A stretch of DNA of 28,795 nt from an uncultured Verrucomicrobiota bacterium (lineage in GTDB: Bacteria > Verrucomicrobiota > Verrucomicrobiia > Limisphaerales > UBA9464): NCBI GenBank assembly GCA_903925515.1, contig CAIYFP010000503.1, positions 1 through 28,795 of the forward strand. Reading direction: 5' to 3'. Positions 1 to 8,460 of this stretch are shown here, in pieces. Below the pieces are notes generated by a model. That model was not told the DNA's origin and searched no databases. It worked only from the letters and a program-made list of their open reading frames with translations. The first letter of the stretch is position 1. The number at the start of each line of letters is the position of its first letter. Both the position numbers and the translations under genes were made by a program.

Positions 1-37
1 CCCTGCATGGGGATGCCCGGGCTTTTTGGAGAGGGTG

Positions 38-67
38 AACGGATGGGGTCCTTGGGATCCATCCGTT
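38..67. repeat. 9-bp inverted repeat (hairpin) in the left-edge intergenic stretch
   Basis: Bases 38-46 (AACGGATGG) are perfectly complementary to 59-67, with a 12-base loop. No T-run follows on either strand, so it is not a convincing intrinsic terminator. It lies upstream of the carbon-nitrogen hydrolase gene. Nothing else was recognised in bases 1-192. Confidence 0.35.
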
Positions 68-192
68 GGCCACTCCATCCGCGTCCATGGCCGGAGCCGT
101 GAGCCGAAAAACTTCTTGCGTGGGGATTCAGGATGGAGAACTCGGATTGACTCGTGCGGGGGCATGGGGAGGGTTGGGTGGAACGGGAAACG

Positions 193-1095
193 ATGAGCGC
201 AAAGATTGTGAGGAGGGGGCGGCAGGTGGGGCTGGGCTTGTTGCAGCATGCGTGCGGCATGGACCCGGGGGAGAACCTTGAGACATGCCTGAAGGCGGCG
301 GAGCGGGCGGCGAAGGACGGGGCGCAGGTGATCTGCACGCAGGAGTTGTTTCGGTCGCAGTACTTCTGCCAGGCGGAGAAGCACGAGTCCTTTGGGTTGG
401 CGGAAAGCATCCCGGGGCCCTCGACGGAGGCGTTCCAGAGGTTGGCAAGGAGGCGGAAGGTGGTGGTGGTGGCGTCGTTGTTCGAGCGGCGGGCGGCTGG
501 GTTGTACCACAACACGGCGGTGGTGATCGACGCGGACGGGACGGTGCTGGGGTTGTACCGGAAGATGCACATCCCGGACGACCCGCTGTTCTACGAGAAG
601 TTTTACTTCACGCCCGGGGACACGGGGTTCCGGTCGTGGAACACGCGGCATGGGCGGATCGGGGTGTTGATTTGCTGGGACCAATGGTACCCGGAGGCGG
701 CGCGGCTGACGGCGTTGGCTGGGGCGGAGGTGTTGTTTTACCCGACGGCGATCGGGTGGCATCCGTCGGAGAAGGCGGAGCATGGGGTGAACCAGCATGG
801 GGCGTGGGAGACGATCCAGCGGGCGCACGCGGTGGCAAACGGGTGCTATGTGGCGGCGGTGAACCGGGTGGGGCTGGAACGTCCGGAGGGCGGGGATGGG
901 CTGGAGTTCTGGGGCCAGTCGTTCGTGGCGGGGACGTCGGGGCAGGTGCTTGCGAAGGCGAGCGTAGGCGGGGCGGAGAACCTGTTGGTGACGGTGGACC
1001 TTGCGAGGGTGGACGAGACGCGGACGCACTGGCCATTCCTGCGGGACCGGCGGATCGACGCGTACGGCGACATCACGCGGCGGTACAGGGATTGA
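193..1095 (+). CDS. aguB: Carbon-nitrogen hydrolase, N-carbamoylputrescine amidase type
   Basis: A 300-residue nitrilase-superfamily amidase. It probably hydrolyses N-carbamoylputrescine to putrescine, CO2 and ammonia in the cytoplasmic agmatine route to polyamines. The catalytic triad is visible: Glu51 in TQELFRSQYF, Lys124 in LYRKMHIPDD and Cys161 in ICWDQWYPE. The CWDQWYPE and YRKMHIPDDP contexts are those of the AguB clade, and the length is normal for it. An in-frame ATG at 154 would add 13 residues unlike the family, so the ATG at 193 is preferred; a purine-rich GGGAAACG precedes it. No agmatine deiminase gene is in the window. Codons end mostly in G. The family is certain; the exact substrate is inferred. 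Confidence 0.9.
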   Translation: MSAKIVRRGRQVGLGLLQHACGMDPGENLETCLKAAERAAKDGAQVICTQELFRSQYFCQAEKHESFGLAESIPGPSTEAFQRLARRRKVVVVASLFERRAAGLYHNTAVVIDADGTVLGLYRKMHIPDDPLFYEKFYFTPGDTGFRSWNTRHGRIGVLICWDQWYPEAARLTALAGAEVLFYPTAIGWHPSEKAEHGVNQHGAWETIQRAHAVANGCYVAAVNRVGLERPEGGDGLEFWGQSFVAGTSGQVLAKASVGGAENLLVTVDLARVDETRTHWPFLRDRRIDAYGDITRRYRD

Positions 1096-1139
1096 GCGAC
1101 GGGGGTGGGGATGGCGTGCCTAGGGTCTGGAGGCGGGGT

Positions 1140-2150
1140 TCAGCGCGGGCGGGCGTGGCGGAAGCGGTCCACGCCGACGGCGAGGACGATGACGACGCCG
1201 ATGAGGATTTCCTGGACGTAGGTTTCCCAGCCGAGCTGGTTGGTGCCATTGCGGAGGACGGCCATGATGAGGGCGCCGATCATGGCGCCGAGGACGGAGC
1301 CGGTGCCGCCGCTGAGGCTGGCGCCGCCGATGACGACGGCGGCGATGATGTCGAGCTCAAGGCCGACGGCGACGGAGGGGTCGCCTTGGGTGAGCCGTGA
1401 GAGCTGCATGAGGCCGGCGGTGCCGAAGAAGAGTCCGGCGAGGCCGTAGATGCCAAGCTTGGTCCAGCGGACGCGGATGCCGCAGAGGCGGGCGGTGGCC
1501 TCGTTGGAGCCAATGGCGAAGGCATGGCGGCCGAAGATGGTGCGGTTCATGACCACGGCCATGACCGCGACGAGGGCGACGGCGACCCAGACGCCAAGGG
1601 GGAGCGGGAGGAAGTCATTGGGGTGAACGCGGGCCATGATGGCGTTGACGGGCGAGTTTTCGGGGGCGGAGACGGTCTGCTTGTTGGAGAGCCATTTCGC
1701 GGCGCCGCGGATGACGCCCATCATTCCGAGGGTGACGATGAAGGGGAGCATGCGCAGGCCGGCGATGATGGCGCCGTTGACGAGGCCGATGACGCCCCCT
1801 GCGGCGACGACGGCGGCGACGGCGAGGACGGGAGGGACGTCGGCGACGAGGAGACGCGCGCCGAGGACGGAGGTGAAGGCGACGACGGAGCCGACGCTGA
1901 GGTCGATGCCGCCGCTGACGATGACGAGGGACATGCCGAGGGCGCCGATGGCGACGATGACGGTCTGGGTGAGGACGACCTTGAAGTTGGCGCCGGTGAA
2001 GATGAAGGGGCGGGCCTCCTCGCTGAGGGCGAGGAGCCCGAGGACGAGGAGAAGGCCGAGGAATGGGCCGACGACGTCGAGCCAGCGTTGGGCGGCCGAA
2101 AGGAGGCGACGGGAAACGGGGGGCACGGAGGAAGAGGGGTGCGGGTGCAT
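1140..2150 (-). CDS. Sugar ABC transporter permease, RbsC type
   Basis: A 336-residue inner-membrane permease of the ribose/xylose/simple-sugar importer family. It shows hydrophobic segments throughout, the family motif GGIDLSVGSVVAF in the first third and MLPFIVTLGMMGVIRG near the middle. The C-terminal part has GGASLSGGTGSVLGAMIGA, followed by a short basic tail. The start is the ATG at 2150-2148, which overlaps a TGA in TGATG, the usual coupling with an upstream ATPase gene. However, that TGA is not in the ATPase frame (see the ATPase entry). The open frame runs upstream to 3200, but that part is low-complexity shadow of the ATPase gene. It is the last gene of a binding protein-ATPase-permease operon. 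The sugar cannot be named from sequence. Confidence 0.92.
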   Translation of the reverse strand: MHPHPSSSVPPVSRRLLSAAQRWLDVVGPFLGLLLVLGLLALSEEARPFIFTGANFKVVLTQTVIVAIGALGMSLVIVSGGIDLSVGSVVAFTSVLGARLLVADVPPVLAVAAVVAAGGVIGLVNGAIIAGLRMLPFIVTLGMMGVIRGAAKWLSNKQTVSAPENSPVNAIMARVHPNDFLPLPLGVWVAVALVAVMAVVMNRTIFGRHAFAIGSNEATARLCGIRVRWTKLGIYGLAGLFFGTAGLMQLSRLTQGDPSVAVGLELDIIAAVVIGGASLSGGTGSVLGAMIGALIMAVLRNGTNQLGWETYVQEILIGVVIVLAVGVDRFRHARPR

Positions 2151-3717
2151 CAGGAGGGGCGGTTGGAAGGGGGGCGGGCATGGTGGATGGCTCGTGGGCG
2201 CGGCCGAGGGCGGCGGCGATGATCTCGTGCTCGGACCAATCGGACGCGGGCCGGGTTGCGACGATGGAGCCGCGGCACATGACGGCGATGGTGTCGCAGA
2301 CGCCGAGAAGCTCGGGCAGGTAGGAGCTGACGAAGAGGACGGCCTTGCCGTCGCGGGCGGCCTCGCCGATGCGGCGGTAGATGGAGGCCTTGGATCCGAC
2401 GTCGATGCCGCGGGTGGGCTCGTCGAGGAGGAGGACGGAGGCTTGGTGGTAGAGGAGGCGGCCGAGGGCGACCTTTTGTTGGTTGCCGCCGCTGAGGTGT
2501 CCGACGGGGGTGTCGGGGCTGGGGGCCTTGACCTCCATGGCGTCCATCCAGAGGCGGGCCGTGGCACGGGCGCGGCCATGAAGGAGCCAGCCGAGCCGCG
2601 CGAGGGGGCCGAGGCGGGTGGCGAGGAGGTTTTCGGAGATGCTGCGGTTGAGGAGGAGGCCCTCGCCCTTGCGGTCCTCGCTGAGGAGGCCCATGCCGCG
2701 AGCGAGGCGTTGGGACGGGGGCTGGCCGCGGTCGGTGGCACCGTCCCATGTGACGGCGCCGTCGAGGAGGTCGTCGAGGCCGAAGAGGGCGCGGAGGGTT
2801 TCGGTGCGGCCGGCTCCGACGAGCCCGGCGACGCCGAGGATTTCGCCGGCGCGCAGGGCGAGGGATGCGGAGGCGGGCTTGGAGCGGCCCCGGAGGGAGT
2901 CGAGCTGGAGGAGGACGGGCCCGAGGGTCTTGAGGGTCCTTGGATAGAGCTCGCTGACGTCGCGGCCGACCATGAGGCGGATGATGTGTTGGACGGGGGT
3001 GTCCTGCATCTCGCCGTGGCCGACGGATTCGCCGTCGCGAAGGACGGTCCAGCGGGAGCAGAGCGCCTGGCATTCCTCAAGGAAGTGGCTGATGTACACG
3101 ATGGAGACGCCGGAGTCGGCGAGGCGGCGGATGACGCGGAAGAGGTTTTCGGCGTCCACGCGGGTGAGGCTGCTGGTGGGTTCGTCCATGATGAGGACAC
3201 GCGGGCGGGAGATGAGGGAACGGGCGATCTCGACGAGTTGCTGCCGTGCGATGGGGAGGGAGCCGACGGGGGACTTGAGGGGGATGTCGTCGGCGCCGAG
3301 CTGGGCGAGGGCGTTGCGAGCGAGGTCGGAGAGGCGTGCGCGCCGGATCCAGCCGTGGCGATGAGGTGTTGCGCCGAGGAGGATGTTTTCCTCCACGGAA
3401 AGATGGGGGGCGAGGTTGAGTTCCTGGTAGATCATGGCGACGCCGGCGCGGCGTGCGTCCATGGGGTCCTTGGGCTTGAAGTCGAGGCCGTCGAGGTGGA
3501 TGGAGCCGGCGTCGGGGGCATGGGCGCCGGAGAGGACCTTCATGAGGGTGCTCTTGCCGGCGCCGTTTTCGCCGATCAAGGCGTGAACCTCGCCGGGCTG
3601 GACGGCGAGGTGGACGCCACGAAGGGCCTTGGTGGCGCCGAAAGCCTTGCAGATGCCGGAGAGGCGTAGCCTTGGCGTGCCATGGGGGGCCGGCTGGCTT
3701 GCGTGGGGTGAGGGCAT
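2150..3717 (-). CDS. Sugar ABC transporter ATPase, RbsA/MglA type, apparent frameshift at 3' end
   Basis: A double-ABC ATPase that powers the adjacent permease. The first nucleotide-binding domain has Walker A GENGAGKST, a variant signature IARQQLVEIA and Walker B VLIMDEPTSSLT. The second has a degenerate Walker A (GLVGAGRTE), signature LSGGNQQKV and Walker B VLLLDEPTRGID. Family homology ends near residue 505, as expected for proteins of about 500 residues. The frame has no stop there and stays open to 1615, giving a 700-residue product with an Arg/Pro-rich tail read from within the permease gene. Re-reading one base at the six-C run (2174-2169 on the minus strand) would lead to the TGA at 2152-2150. 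That TGA overlaps the permease ATG, and the product would be about 522 residues. I give the coordinates for that version. Confidence 0.88.
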
Positions 3718-3785
3718 CCGGGGTGTTGCGGGCGAGGCTCCGGCCGGCGGGGATTGAAGGGGGAGGGTTGGGGAAGGCGTGGGCG

Positions 3786-4766
3786 TTATTCCTTCAGGTA
3801 CTTCTTGATGGGGGGCTCGAGAAGGTCCCGGACGGCGGGCTGGGCCATGTTGTCGGCGGTGACGAGGACGACGCCGGTGTCGATGCGTTTCTCGATCTTC
3901 TTGCCTTGGAGATGCTCGACCATGGTCATGACGCCGAGGTAACCCATCTTGACGGGGTCCTGGACGACGAGGGCCTGGAGGTCGCCGTTCTTGAGGTCGA
4001 GGACGGAGGCCGAGCCGGAGTCGAAGCCGATCATCTTCACCTTGCCGCCTGCCTTGCCGATGTCGCGGAGGGCCTTGGCCATGGCGACGGTGGGGGGTTC
4101 GCAGGGGCAGAAGATGCCGTCCACCTGGTTGCCGAACCGGTTGAGGATGTTCTGGGCGGCCTGGTAGCCGGTCTCGCGGGTGGGGCCGGAGTATTGGTCG
4201 GCGGAGACGAGGCGGATCCCGGGGTGGTTGGCAAGGGCTTCGAGGAAGCCTTTCTCGCGGGCCTCGGTGCTGGCGGAGCCGACCTGGTAGCGGAGGAGGA
4301 TGACGTTGCCCTTGCCGCCGAGGAGCTTGGCCATGTGTTCGCCGGCCATCATGCCGCCCTTGTGGTTGTCGGTGGCCACAAAGCTAAGGTGTTGGTCCGA
4401 GTTGAGGTCGGAGTCGATGACGACGACGGGGACGCCGGACTGGACGGCGCCCTTGACGGGCTGGGCGAGGGCGCGGGAGTCGAGGGGGGCGAGGACGATG
4501 CCGGAGACGCGCCTGCTGGCGAAGTTCTCGACGACCTGGATTTGTTGGTCGCGGTCGTCCTCGCGGAGGGGGCCCTTCCAGAAGATGCGGGTCTTGACGC
4601 CCTTGCTGTTGAGTTCCTGCTCGGCCTTGACGGCACCTGCGTGGACGGACTTCCAGAACTCATGGGTGGTGCCCTTGGGGATGACGGCCAAGGTGAAGGA
4701 GTCGGCTGCCGTGGCGACGGCGACGGCGACCAGTGGGGCAATCAAGCCAGCAAACCGGGAGATCAT
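3786..4766 (-). CDS. Periplasmic sugar-binding protein, RbsB type
   Basis: A 326-residue substrate-binding protein (periplasmic binding protein type 1, LacI/RbsB-like fold) for the ABC importer downstream. The ATG at 4766 begins a signal peptide: a short basic start, a hydrophobic stretch (GLIAPLVAVAVAT) and a likely cleavage site near residue 21 before ADSFTLAVIPKG. Family features include GIVLAPLDSRAL, VVIDSDL, FVATDNHKGG and the late motif VVQDPVKMGYLGV typical of RbsB-like proteins. The open frame extends to 4910, but those 48 residues are Pro/Arg-rich and precede the signal peptide, so they are excluded. It is the first gene of the operon, 68 bases ahead of the ATPase. No Shine-Dalgarno sequence was recognised. 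The ligand is unknown. Confidence 0.92.
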   Translation of the reverse strand: MISRFAGLIAPLVAVAVATAADSFTLAVIPKGTTHEFWKSVHAGAVKAEQELNSKGVKTRIFWKGPLREDDRDQQIQVVENFASRRVSGIVLAPLDSRALAQPVKGAVQSGVPVVVIDSDLNSDQHLSFVATDNHKGGMMAGEHMAKLLGGKGNVILLRYQVGSASTEAREKGFLEALANHPGIRLVSADQYSGPTRETGYQAAQNILNRFGNQVDGIFCPCEPPTVAMAKALRDIGKAGGKVKMIGFDSGSASVLDLKNGDLQALVVQDPVKMGYLGVMTMVEHLQGKKIEKRIDTGVVLVTADNMAQPAVRDLLEPPIKKYLKE

Positions 4767-5000
4767 GGGCCGGGATCGTATGGAAGACGGGTGCGGACGC
4801 CAACCGTCGAATCGGAGGAGCCGGGGTTTTGGAGGTCTTGGGCGGGAAGGATTGGCGAAGGGGGCGAGGCTGGGGCCGGAGGCTGCCCGCGGCGGACCGT
4901 GGACCTCCATGACCGCGGCCTTGCCAACGCGACGGAATCATTGGGCTCGCGTCATGTCTCACCGGGGGTTGGTGGTTCGCCGCGGATCGGATCCGTCCTC

Positions 5001-5064
5001 GCGCCTCGCCCGAGGGCTTTCATGGGGCCACGCAACAACCTTGAGGGACGAGGCGCGACCCTAG
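5001..5064. repeat. Dispersed 64-bp repeat, copy 1
   Basis: Aligns without gaps to 9041-9104 with 49 of 64 identities by my count. Identical blocks are GCGCCTCGCC at the left, GGGCTTT, CGCAAC and CGACCCTAG at the right. The right end (CTAG) contains the TAG stop of kdsA, which reads leftward from it. The rest of 4767-5060 holds no recognisable gene. Confidence 0.6.
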
Positions 5065-5876
5065 GGAACGTCCCAGAGGGCCTTGAGGCGTGCGAGGAGC
5101 GGGGGCATTTGCGCGAGGGGGATCATGTTGGGGCCGTCGCTGAGGGCGTTGTCGGGGTCGGGATGGGTTTCGATGAAGAGACCGTCGCAGCCGGCCGCGA
5201 CGGCGGCGGCGGCGAGGACGGGAGCCCACTCGCGTTGGCCTCCGGAGGAGTCGCCGTTGGCACCGGGCAATTGAACGGAGTGGGTGGCATCGAAGACGAC
5301 GGGGACCCCGCTGCGGCGCATGATGGGGATGGAGCGCATGTCGGCGACGAGGTTGTGGTAGCCGAAGGTGGTGCCGCGTTCGGTGAGGAGGAGGTGGCCG
5401 GGGCCCGATGAGCGGGCCTTGGCGACGACGTGGGCCATGTCGGCCGGGGCCATGAACTGGCCCTTCTTGACGTTGACGATGCGGCCGGACTGGACGGCGG
5501 CGCGGACGAGGTCGGTTTGGCGGCAGAGGAAGGCGGGGATCTGAAGGATGTCACAGACGCTCCCTGCTTCGAGACATTGGGCCTCGGTGTGGACGTCCGT
5601 CATGACGGGCAGGCCGAGGTCGCGTCGGATGCGGGCGAGGATGGCGAGACCCTGTTCCATGCCGGGGCCGCGGTAGGAGGTGCCCGAGGAGCGGTTGGCC
5701 TTGTCGAAGCTGGCCTTGAAGACAAGGTCGATGCCGAGCGTGTCGCAGACGTCGCGCAGACGTCGGGCGACGCGAAGGCAGAGGGCCTCGGACTCGGCCG
5801 CGCACGGGCCTGAAAGGAGGAAGAGCCTGCGGCCGGAGGAGAGGCGTCGCCAGAGAGCATCGGAGGACCTTGCCAT
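5061..5876 (-). CDS. kdsA: 3-deoxy-D-manno-octulosonate 8-phosphate synthase
   Basis: Condenses arabinose 5-phosphate with phosphoenolpyruvate to Kdo-8-phosphate, the entry to Kdo for LPS inner core; cytoplasmic. The 271 residues contain the family blocks LSGPCAAES, FKASFDKANRSS, MTDVHTEAQ, LQIPAFLCRQTDL, NVKKGQF, TERGTTFGYHN, FDATHSVQ and ETHPDPDNALSDGPN. Cys25 in GPC, the His of ATHS, the Glu of ETHP and the Asp near ALSD match the ligands of the metal-dependent class; the metal-free E. coli type has Asn at the Cys position. The ATG at 5876 gives a normal N terminus; the longer open frame upstream is shadow. It is divergent from the sigma-factor gene. The TAG stop lies in the end of a dispersed repeat. 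No other LPS gene is nearby. Confidence 0.95.
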   Translation of the reverse strand: MARSSDALWRRLSSGRRLFLLSGPCAAESEALCLRVARRLRDVCDTLGIDLVFKASFDKANRSSGTSYRGPGMEQGLAILARIRRDLGLPVMTDVHTEAQCLEAGSVCDILQIPAFLCRQTDLVRAAVQSGRIVNVKKGQFMAPADMAHVVAKARSSGPGHLLLTERGTTFGYHNLVADMRSIPIMRRSGVPVVFDATHSVQLPGANGDSSGGQREWAPVLAAAAVAAGCDGLFIETHPDPDNALSDGPNMIPLAQMPPLLARLKALWDVP

Positions 5877-5971
5877 GGGCGGATCGTTCCATGGGCCGGG
5901 CCGGAAGACACGGGAAAGTCCGGTGGGCGGGGGGCCTTGAAGGGCGCCGGGGCGGCCGCGAGGGTGGCAGG

Positions 5972-6580
5972 GTGCCGCAACCCGACATCCAACAGCTCCG
6001 GTCCGGGGACGAGGCCGCATGGAGCGAGGCGTTTGGGTTGTTATGGCCGGAGGCGTTTCATGCGGCACGGCGGCGATTGACGGGGCACGGGTTGGCCGAC
6101 GCGGAGGATGCGGCGGTGATGGCCATACGGGACGCGGCGGAGAAGGTGACGCGGATGGGCACGTTCGAGGAATTGCGGGCCATGGTGCGGTTGATGGCGG
6201 GGCGTCGGGCGATCGACCTGTGCCGGGCGATGCGGGCGGCGCGGCGCGGCGGGGTGGAGGGGCGGGCGGCGTGCGCGGGGGGTGCGGTGGACATGGAGGG
6301 CGTGGTGGACGGCGGCAGGGAGCCATGGGAGGGGGTGGACCTGCTGGAGTTGGGGGGATGGCTGGCGGAGGTGGAGATGCGGCTGACGGGTACCGAGCGG
6401 GCGTTGATTCGGGGGCACTACGGGGAGGGGAGGACGCATGCGGAGCTTGCGGAGGCCATGGGGATGGACCGCGCGACGATTGGCGTGCGGATTCGCCGGG
6501 CGCTCGGAAAGGCGCGACGGCTCCTCGCGTCGCGGCCGGGTTTGTTCCGTGAACTGCATTCGCGTTGCGACCCGACATGA
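5972..6580 (+). CDS. ECF-like RNA polymerase sigma factor
   Basis: A 202-residue protein with sigma-70 regions 2 and 4. Region 2 lies at about residues 8-95, with DAEDAAVMAIRDAAEKV resembling the conserved DAEDxVQExF helix. Region 4 is at about 138-188: LTGTERALIRGHYGEGRTH, then an AELAEAMGMDRATIGVRIRRAL helix-turn-helix. Regions 3 and 1.1 are absent. The GTG at 5972 is chosen because it begins the conserved part and follows a GAGGG. The ATG at 5870 would overlap the kdsA start and add a Gly/Arg-rich leader. The stop overlaps the ATG of the next gene (ATGA), suggesting translational coupling. Presumably it directs polymerase to a small regulon, unknown here. It could also be one of the atypical ECF-like proteins expanded in PVC bacteria. 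Confidence 0.8.
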   Translation: MPQPDIQQLRSGDEAAWSEAFGLLWPEAFHAARRRLTGHGLADAEDAAVMAIRDAAEKVTRMGTFEELRAMVRLMAGRRAIDLCRAMRAARRGGVEGRAACAGGAVDMEGVVDGGREPWEGVDLLELGGWLAEVEMRLTGTERALIRGHYGEGRTHAELAEAMGMDRATIGVRIRRALGKARRLLASRPGLFRELHSRCDPT

Positions 6581-7041
6581 AGACTGAAAGGACGGCGGCA
6601 GGGCTTGCCCGGTTGATTGGCGAACACCTTGGGGAACCGGGCATGGAGTCCGGGGCCGGGGTGCCGGCGGTCCCGCGGGGCAGGCTATGGGCGGCGGTGG
6701 GGCCGTTGTTTGGCAAGAAGGAGCCGGGTTGGACGGGGCGCGGGGTGTCCCCGGAGGCCGCGCGGCGGGCGTTGGCGTGGATGAAGGCCGTGGAGCAGGC
6801 CGTGCGCGATGGATGCCCGGTGCCGAGGAGCGCGGTTGTGGAATGGCTGGAAGGGATGCTTGGGCCGACAGGCGCGGCATCGGTGCTTGGCGACGCGCCG
6901 CGGGATGAGGTGGGGGACCTCGGCCTTGAGGGGCGTTGCCGGGCGATGGCCCGGGAGGCACGCCGGATGAAGGAGCCTTGCTGGGATGCGGTGGCGGCGG
7001 TGCTTGAGGCGTGGGCGTCCGGGACCTTGCGTGGGCGGTGA
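6577..7041 (+). CDS. Unknown protein coupled to the ECF-like sigma factor
   Basis: I do not recognise this 154-residue protein. Its ATG overlaps the sigma-factor stop by four bases (ATGA), so the two are probably co-translated. It is predicted soluble: no signal peptide, no membrane segment, and mostly Ala/Glu/Arg-rich helix (VSPEAARRALAWMKAVEQAV and SAVVEWLEGML). It lacks the His-x3-Cys-x2-Cys motif of zinc anti-sigma factors and the membrane anchor usual in ECF anti-sigma proteins. Codon use (G-ending) matches the sigma gene, supporting real coding. A regulatory role for the sigma factor is suggested only by position. It ends 48 bases before the convergent beta-propeller gene; no clear terminator lies between them. 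Confidence 0.7.
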   Translation: MKTERTAAGLARLIGEHLGEPGMESGAGVPAVPRGRLWAAVGPLFGKKEPGWTGRGVSPEAARRALAWMKAVEQAVRDGCPVPRSAVVEWLEGMLGPTGAASVLGDAPRDEVGDLGLEGRCRAMAREARRMKEPCWDAVAAVLEAWASGTLRGR

Positions 7042-7089
7042 CGGCGGCGCGGGGACGGCGGGGGCGGCGGCCGGGTGGGCCGAGGCGAT

Positions 7090-8460
7090 TCAGCGGCCGG
7101 CGGCGAGGCAGACGAGGAAGTCCTCGGACCGGAGGAAGAGGCGTTTGCCGGAGAGGATGGGGCCGGCCCAGCAGGGGTAACGGAGGTCCGGGACCTGCCA
7201 ACGGCCGAGCTCGCGGCATTCGGCGGGGTGGGGGGAGAAGAGGCCAAGAAGGCCCCCCTCGCCGAGGGCGATGAGACGGCCGTCGGCGAGGATGAAGGAG
7301 CCGCGTCCGAAGACGGGGGGCTGTGGGCCACCGTGCTTGGGCCAGCGCTCGTTTCGCTCCCACTTCACGTCCCCGGACTGCCAGTCCACGCAGCGGAGGA
7401 CGGCGTCGGGCTCGTTGCGTCCGGAGAAGCCGTAGAGGTGGCCTTGATGGAGGATGGGCTGGCTCCAGTGCATTTCCATGGAGAGGTTTTTCCATGCCTG
7501 GACGAGCTGGGTGGCACTGGGTTGGACATCGAGGGCGACGGAGCCGGAGCGGAAGTAGGCGCTGGAGATGAGGACGCGGTTGCCATGGACGACGGGGGTC
7601 ATGGCGTTGACCGAGTCGTCCACCCGGGCGCGGAACCACCGCGAGAAGAGGACGCGGCCGTCAGCGGGGTCGATGGCGACCAAGCCTTGGCGCATGCAGG
7701 TGAGCACCATGCGGCGACCATGGATGTTGGCGGGGCGAAACGAGCAATAGCTGGCGGCCTTCTCCCAGTCGCGCCATGCGACGCGCGGCTCGCCTGGCCA
7801 GTCGAGCATGGGCTGGCCCTCCCAGTTGGACTGGCCGACGGACTGCCAAAGGGTCTTGCCGGTGGCCGGGTCGAAGGCGACGACCCCGGAGTTGGGCTGG
7901 CCGCCGACCATGACGACGAGGCGGTCGCCCTCGAGGATGGGGGTGCTCCCGACGCCGAAGAAGGCCTCGGGGACGGTGAAGTCGGCGGCGGTGTCGCGTT
8001 GCCACACGGGCTTGCCGGTGGCGAGGTCGAGGCAGGTGAGCTTGCCCTCGGCGCCGAAGGCGAAGACGCGGTTCGTGGTGAGGATGGGGGTGCAGCGCGG
8101 GCCGTTGTTGTAGCCGTAGGGATCCTGGTAACGGGTGGGGTAGCCGTGACGCCACAACGTCTTGCCGTCGAGCGCACCGATGCACTCGACGATCTCCTCG
8201 CCGCCCTCGCGGTGGAAAAGGACAAGGCGATCGCCGCGGACGGACGGCGCGGAATAGCCGGTGCCGACGCGTCGTTTCCATGCCACGGGAAGTCCATGGG
8301 TGCCGAGCGTGTCGAAGAGGCCGGACTCGGCCGAGGTGGCGTCCATGCGCGGGCCGAGGAACTGCGGCCAATCCTCGGCGCGCAAGGCGGGCCATGGGAC
8401 GGAGCCCAAGGCGAGGACGAGCGCGGCGAGGACGGCGGCGGGCTTCCGGCGGAGGTGCAT
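7090..8460 (-). CDS. Exported PQQ-like beta-propeller protein
   Basis: A 456-residue protein with a signal peptide (residues 1 to about 30: MHLRRKP, then AAVLAALVLALGSVPWPALRA). It is followed by DWPQFLGPRMDATSAESG, a common opening of PQQ-binding-like beta-propeller proteins. Repeated blades show Trp-docking patterns such as IGALDGKTLWR, LDLATGKPVWQR, AFDPATGKTLWQ and DWQSGDVKWER. The fold resembles BamB and quinoprotein dehydrogenases. No dehydrogenase active-site motif was recognised, so an enzyme role is not claimed. It probably acts in the periplasm. The ATG at 8460 is chosen because it starts the signal peptide; the frame extends upstream to 8721 without homology. It stands alone between the convergent unknown gene and a repeat-rich gap. 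Confidence 0.88.
   Translation of the reverse strand: MHLRRKPAAVLAALVLALGSVPWPALRAEDWPQFLGPRMDATSAESGLFDTLGTHGLPVAWKRRVGTGYSAPSVRGDRLVLFHREGGEEIVECIGALDGKTLWRHGYPTRYQDPYGYNNGPRCTPILTTNRVFAFGAEGKLTCLDLATGKPVWQRDTAADFTVPEAFFGVGSTPILEGDRLVVMVGGQPNSGVVAFDPATGKTLWQSVGQSNWEGQPMLDWPGEPRVAWRDWEKAASYCSFRPANIHGRRMVLTCMRQGLVAIDPADGRVLFSRWFRARVDDSVNAMTPVVHGNRVLISSAYFRSGSVALDVQPSATQLVQAWKNLSMEMHWSQPILHQGHLYGFSGRNEPDAVLRCVDWQSGDVKWERNERWPKHGGPQPPVFGRGSFILADGRLIALGEGGLLGLFSPHPAECRELGRWQVPDLRYPCWAGPILSGKRLFLRSEDFLVCLAAGR

Noticed and set aside
1140..3200. 686-residue minus-strand frame joining ATPase-region sequence to the permease
   Set aside because: Not a fusion: residues before 2150 are low-complexity shadow of the ATPase gene, which is read in another frame.
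3672..5411. 579-residue plus-strand frame opposite the binding protein and kdsA
   Set aside because: Gly/Asp/Val-rich antisense shadow with no family features; real genes lie on the other strand.
5870..5971. Upstream ATG start for the sigma-factor gene
   Set aside because: It would overlap the kdsA start and add a Gly/Arg-rich leader unlike sigma factors; the GTG at 5972 fits better.
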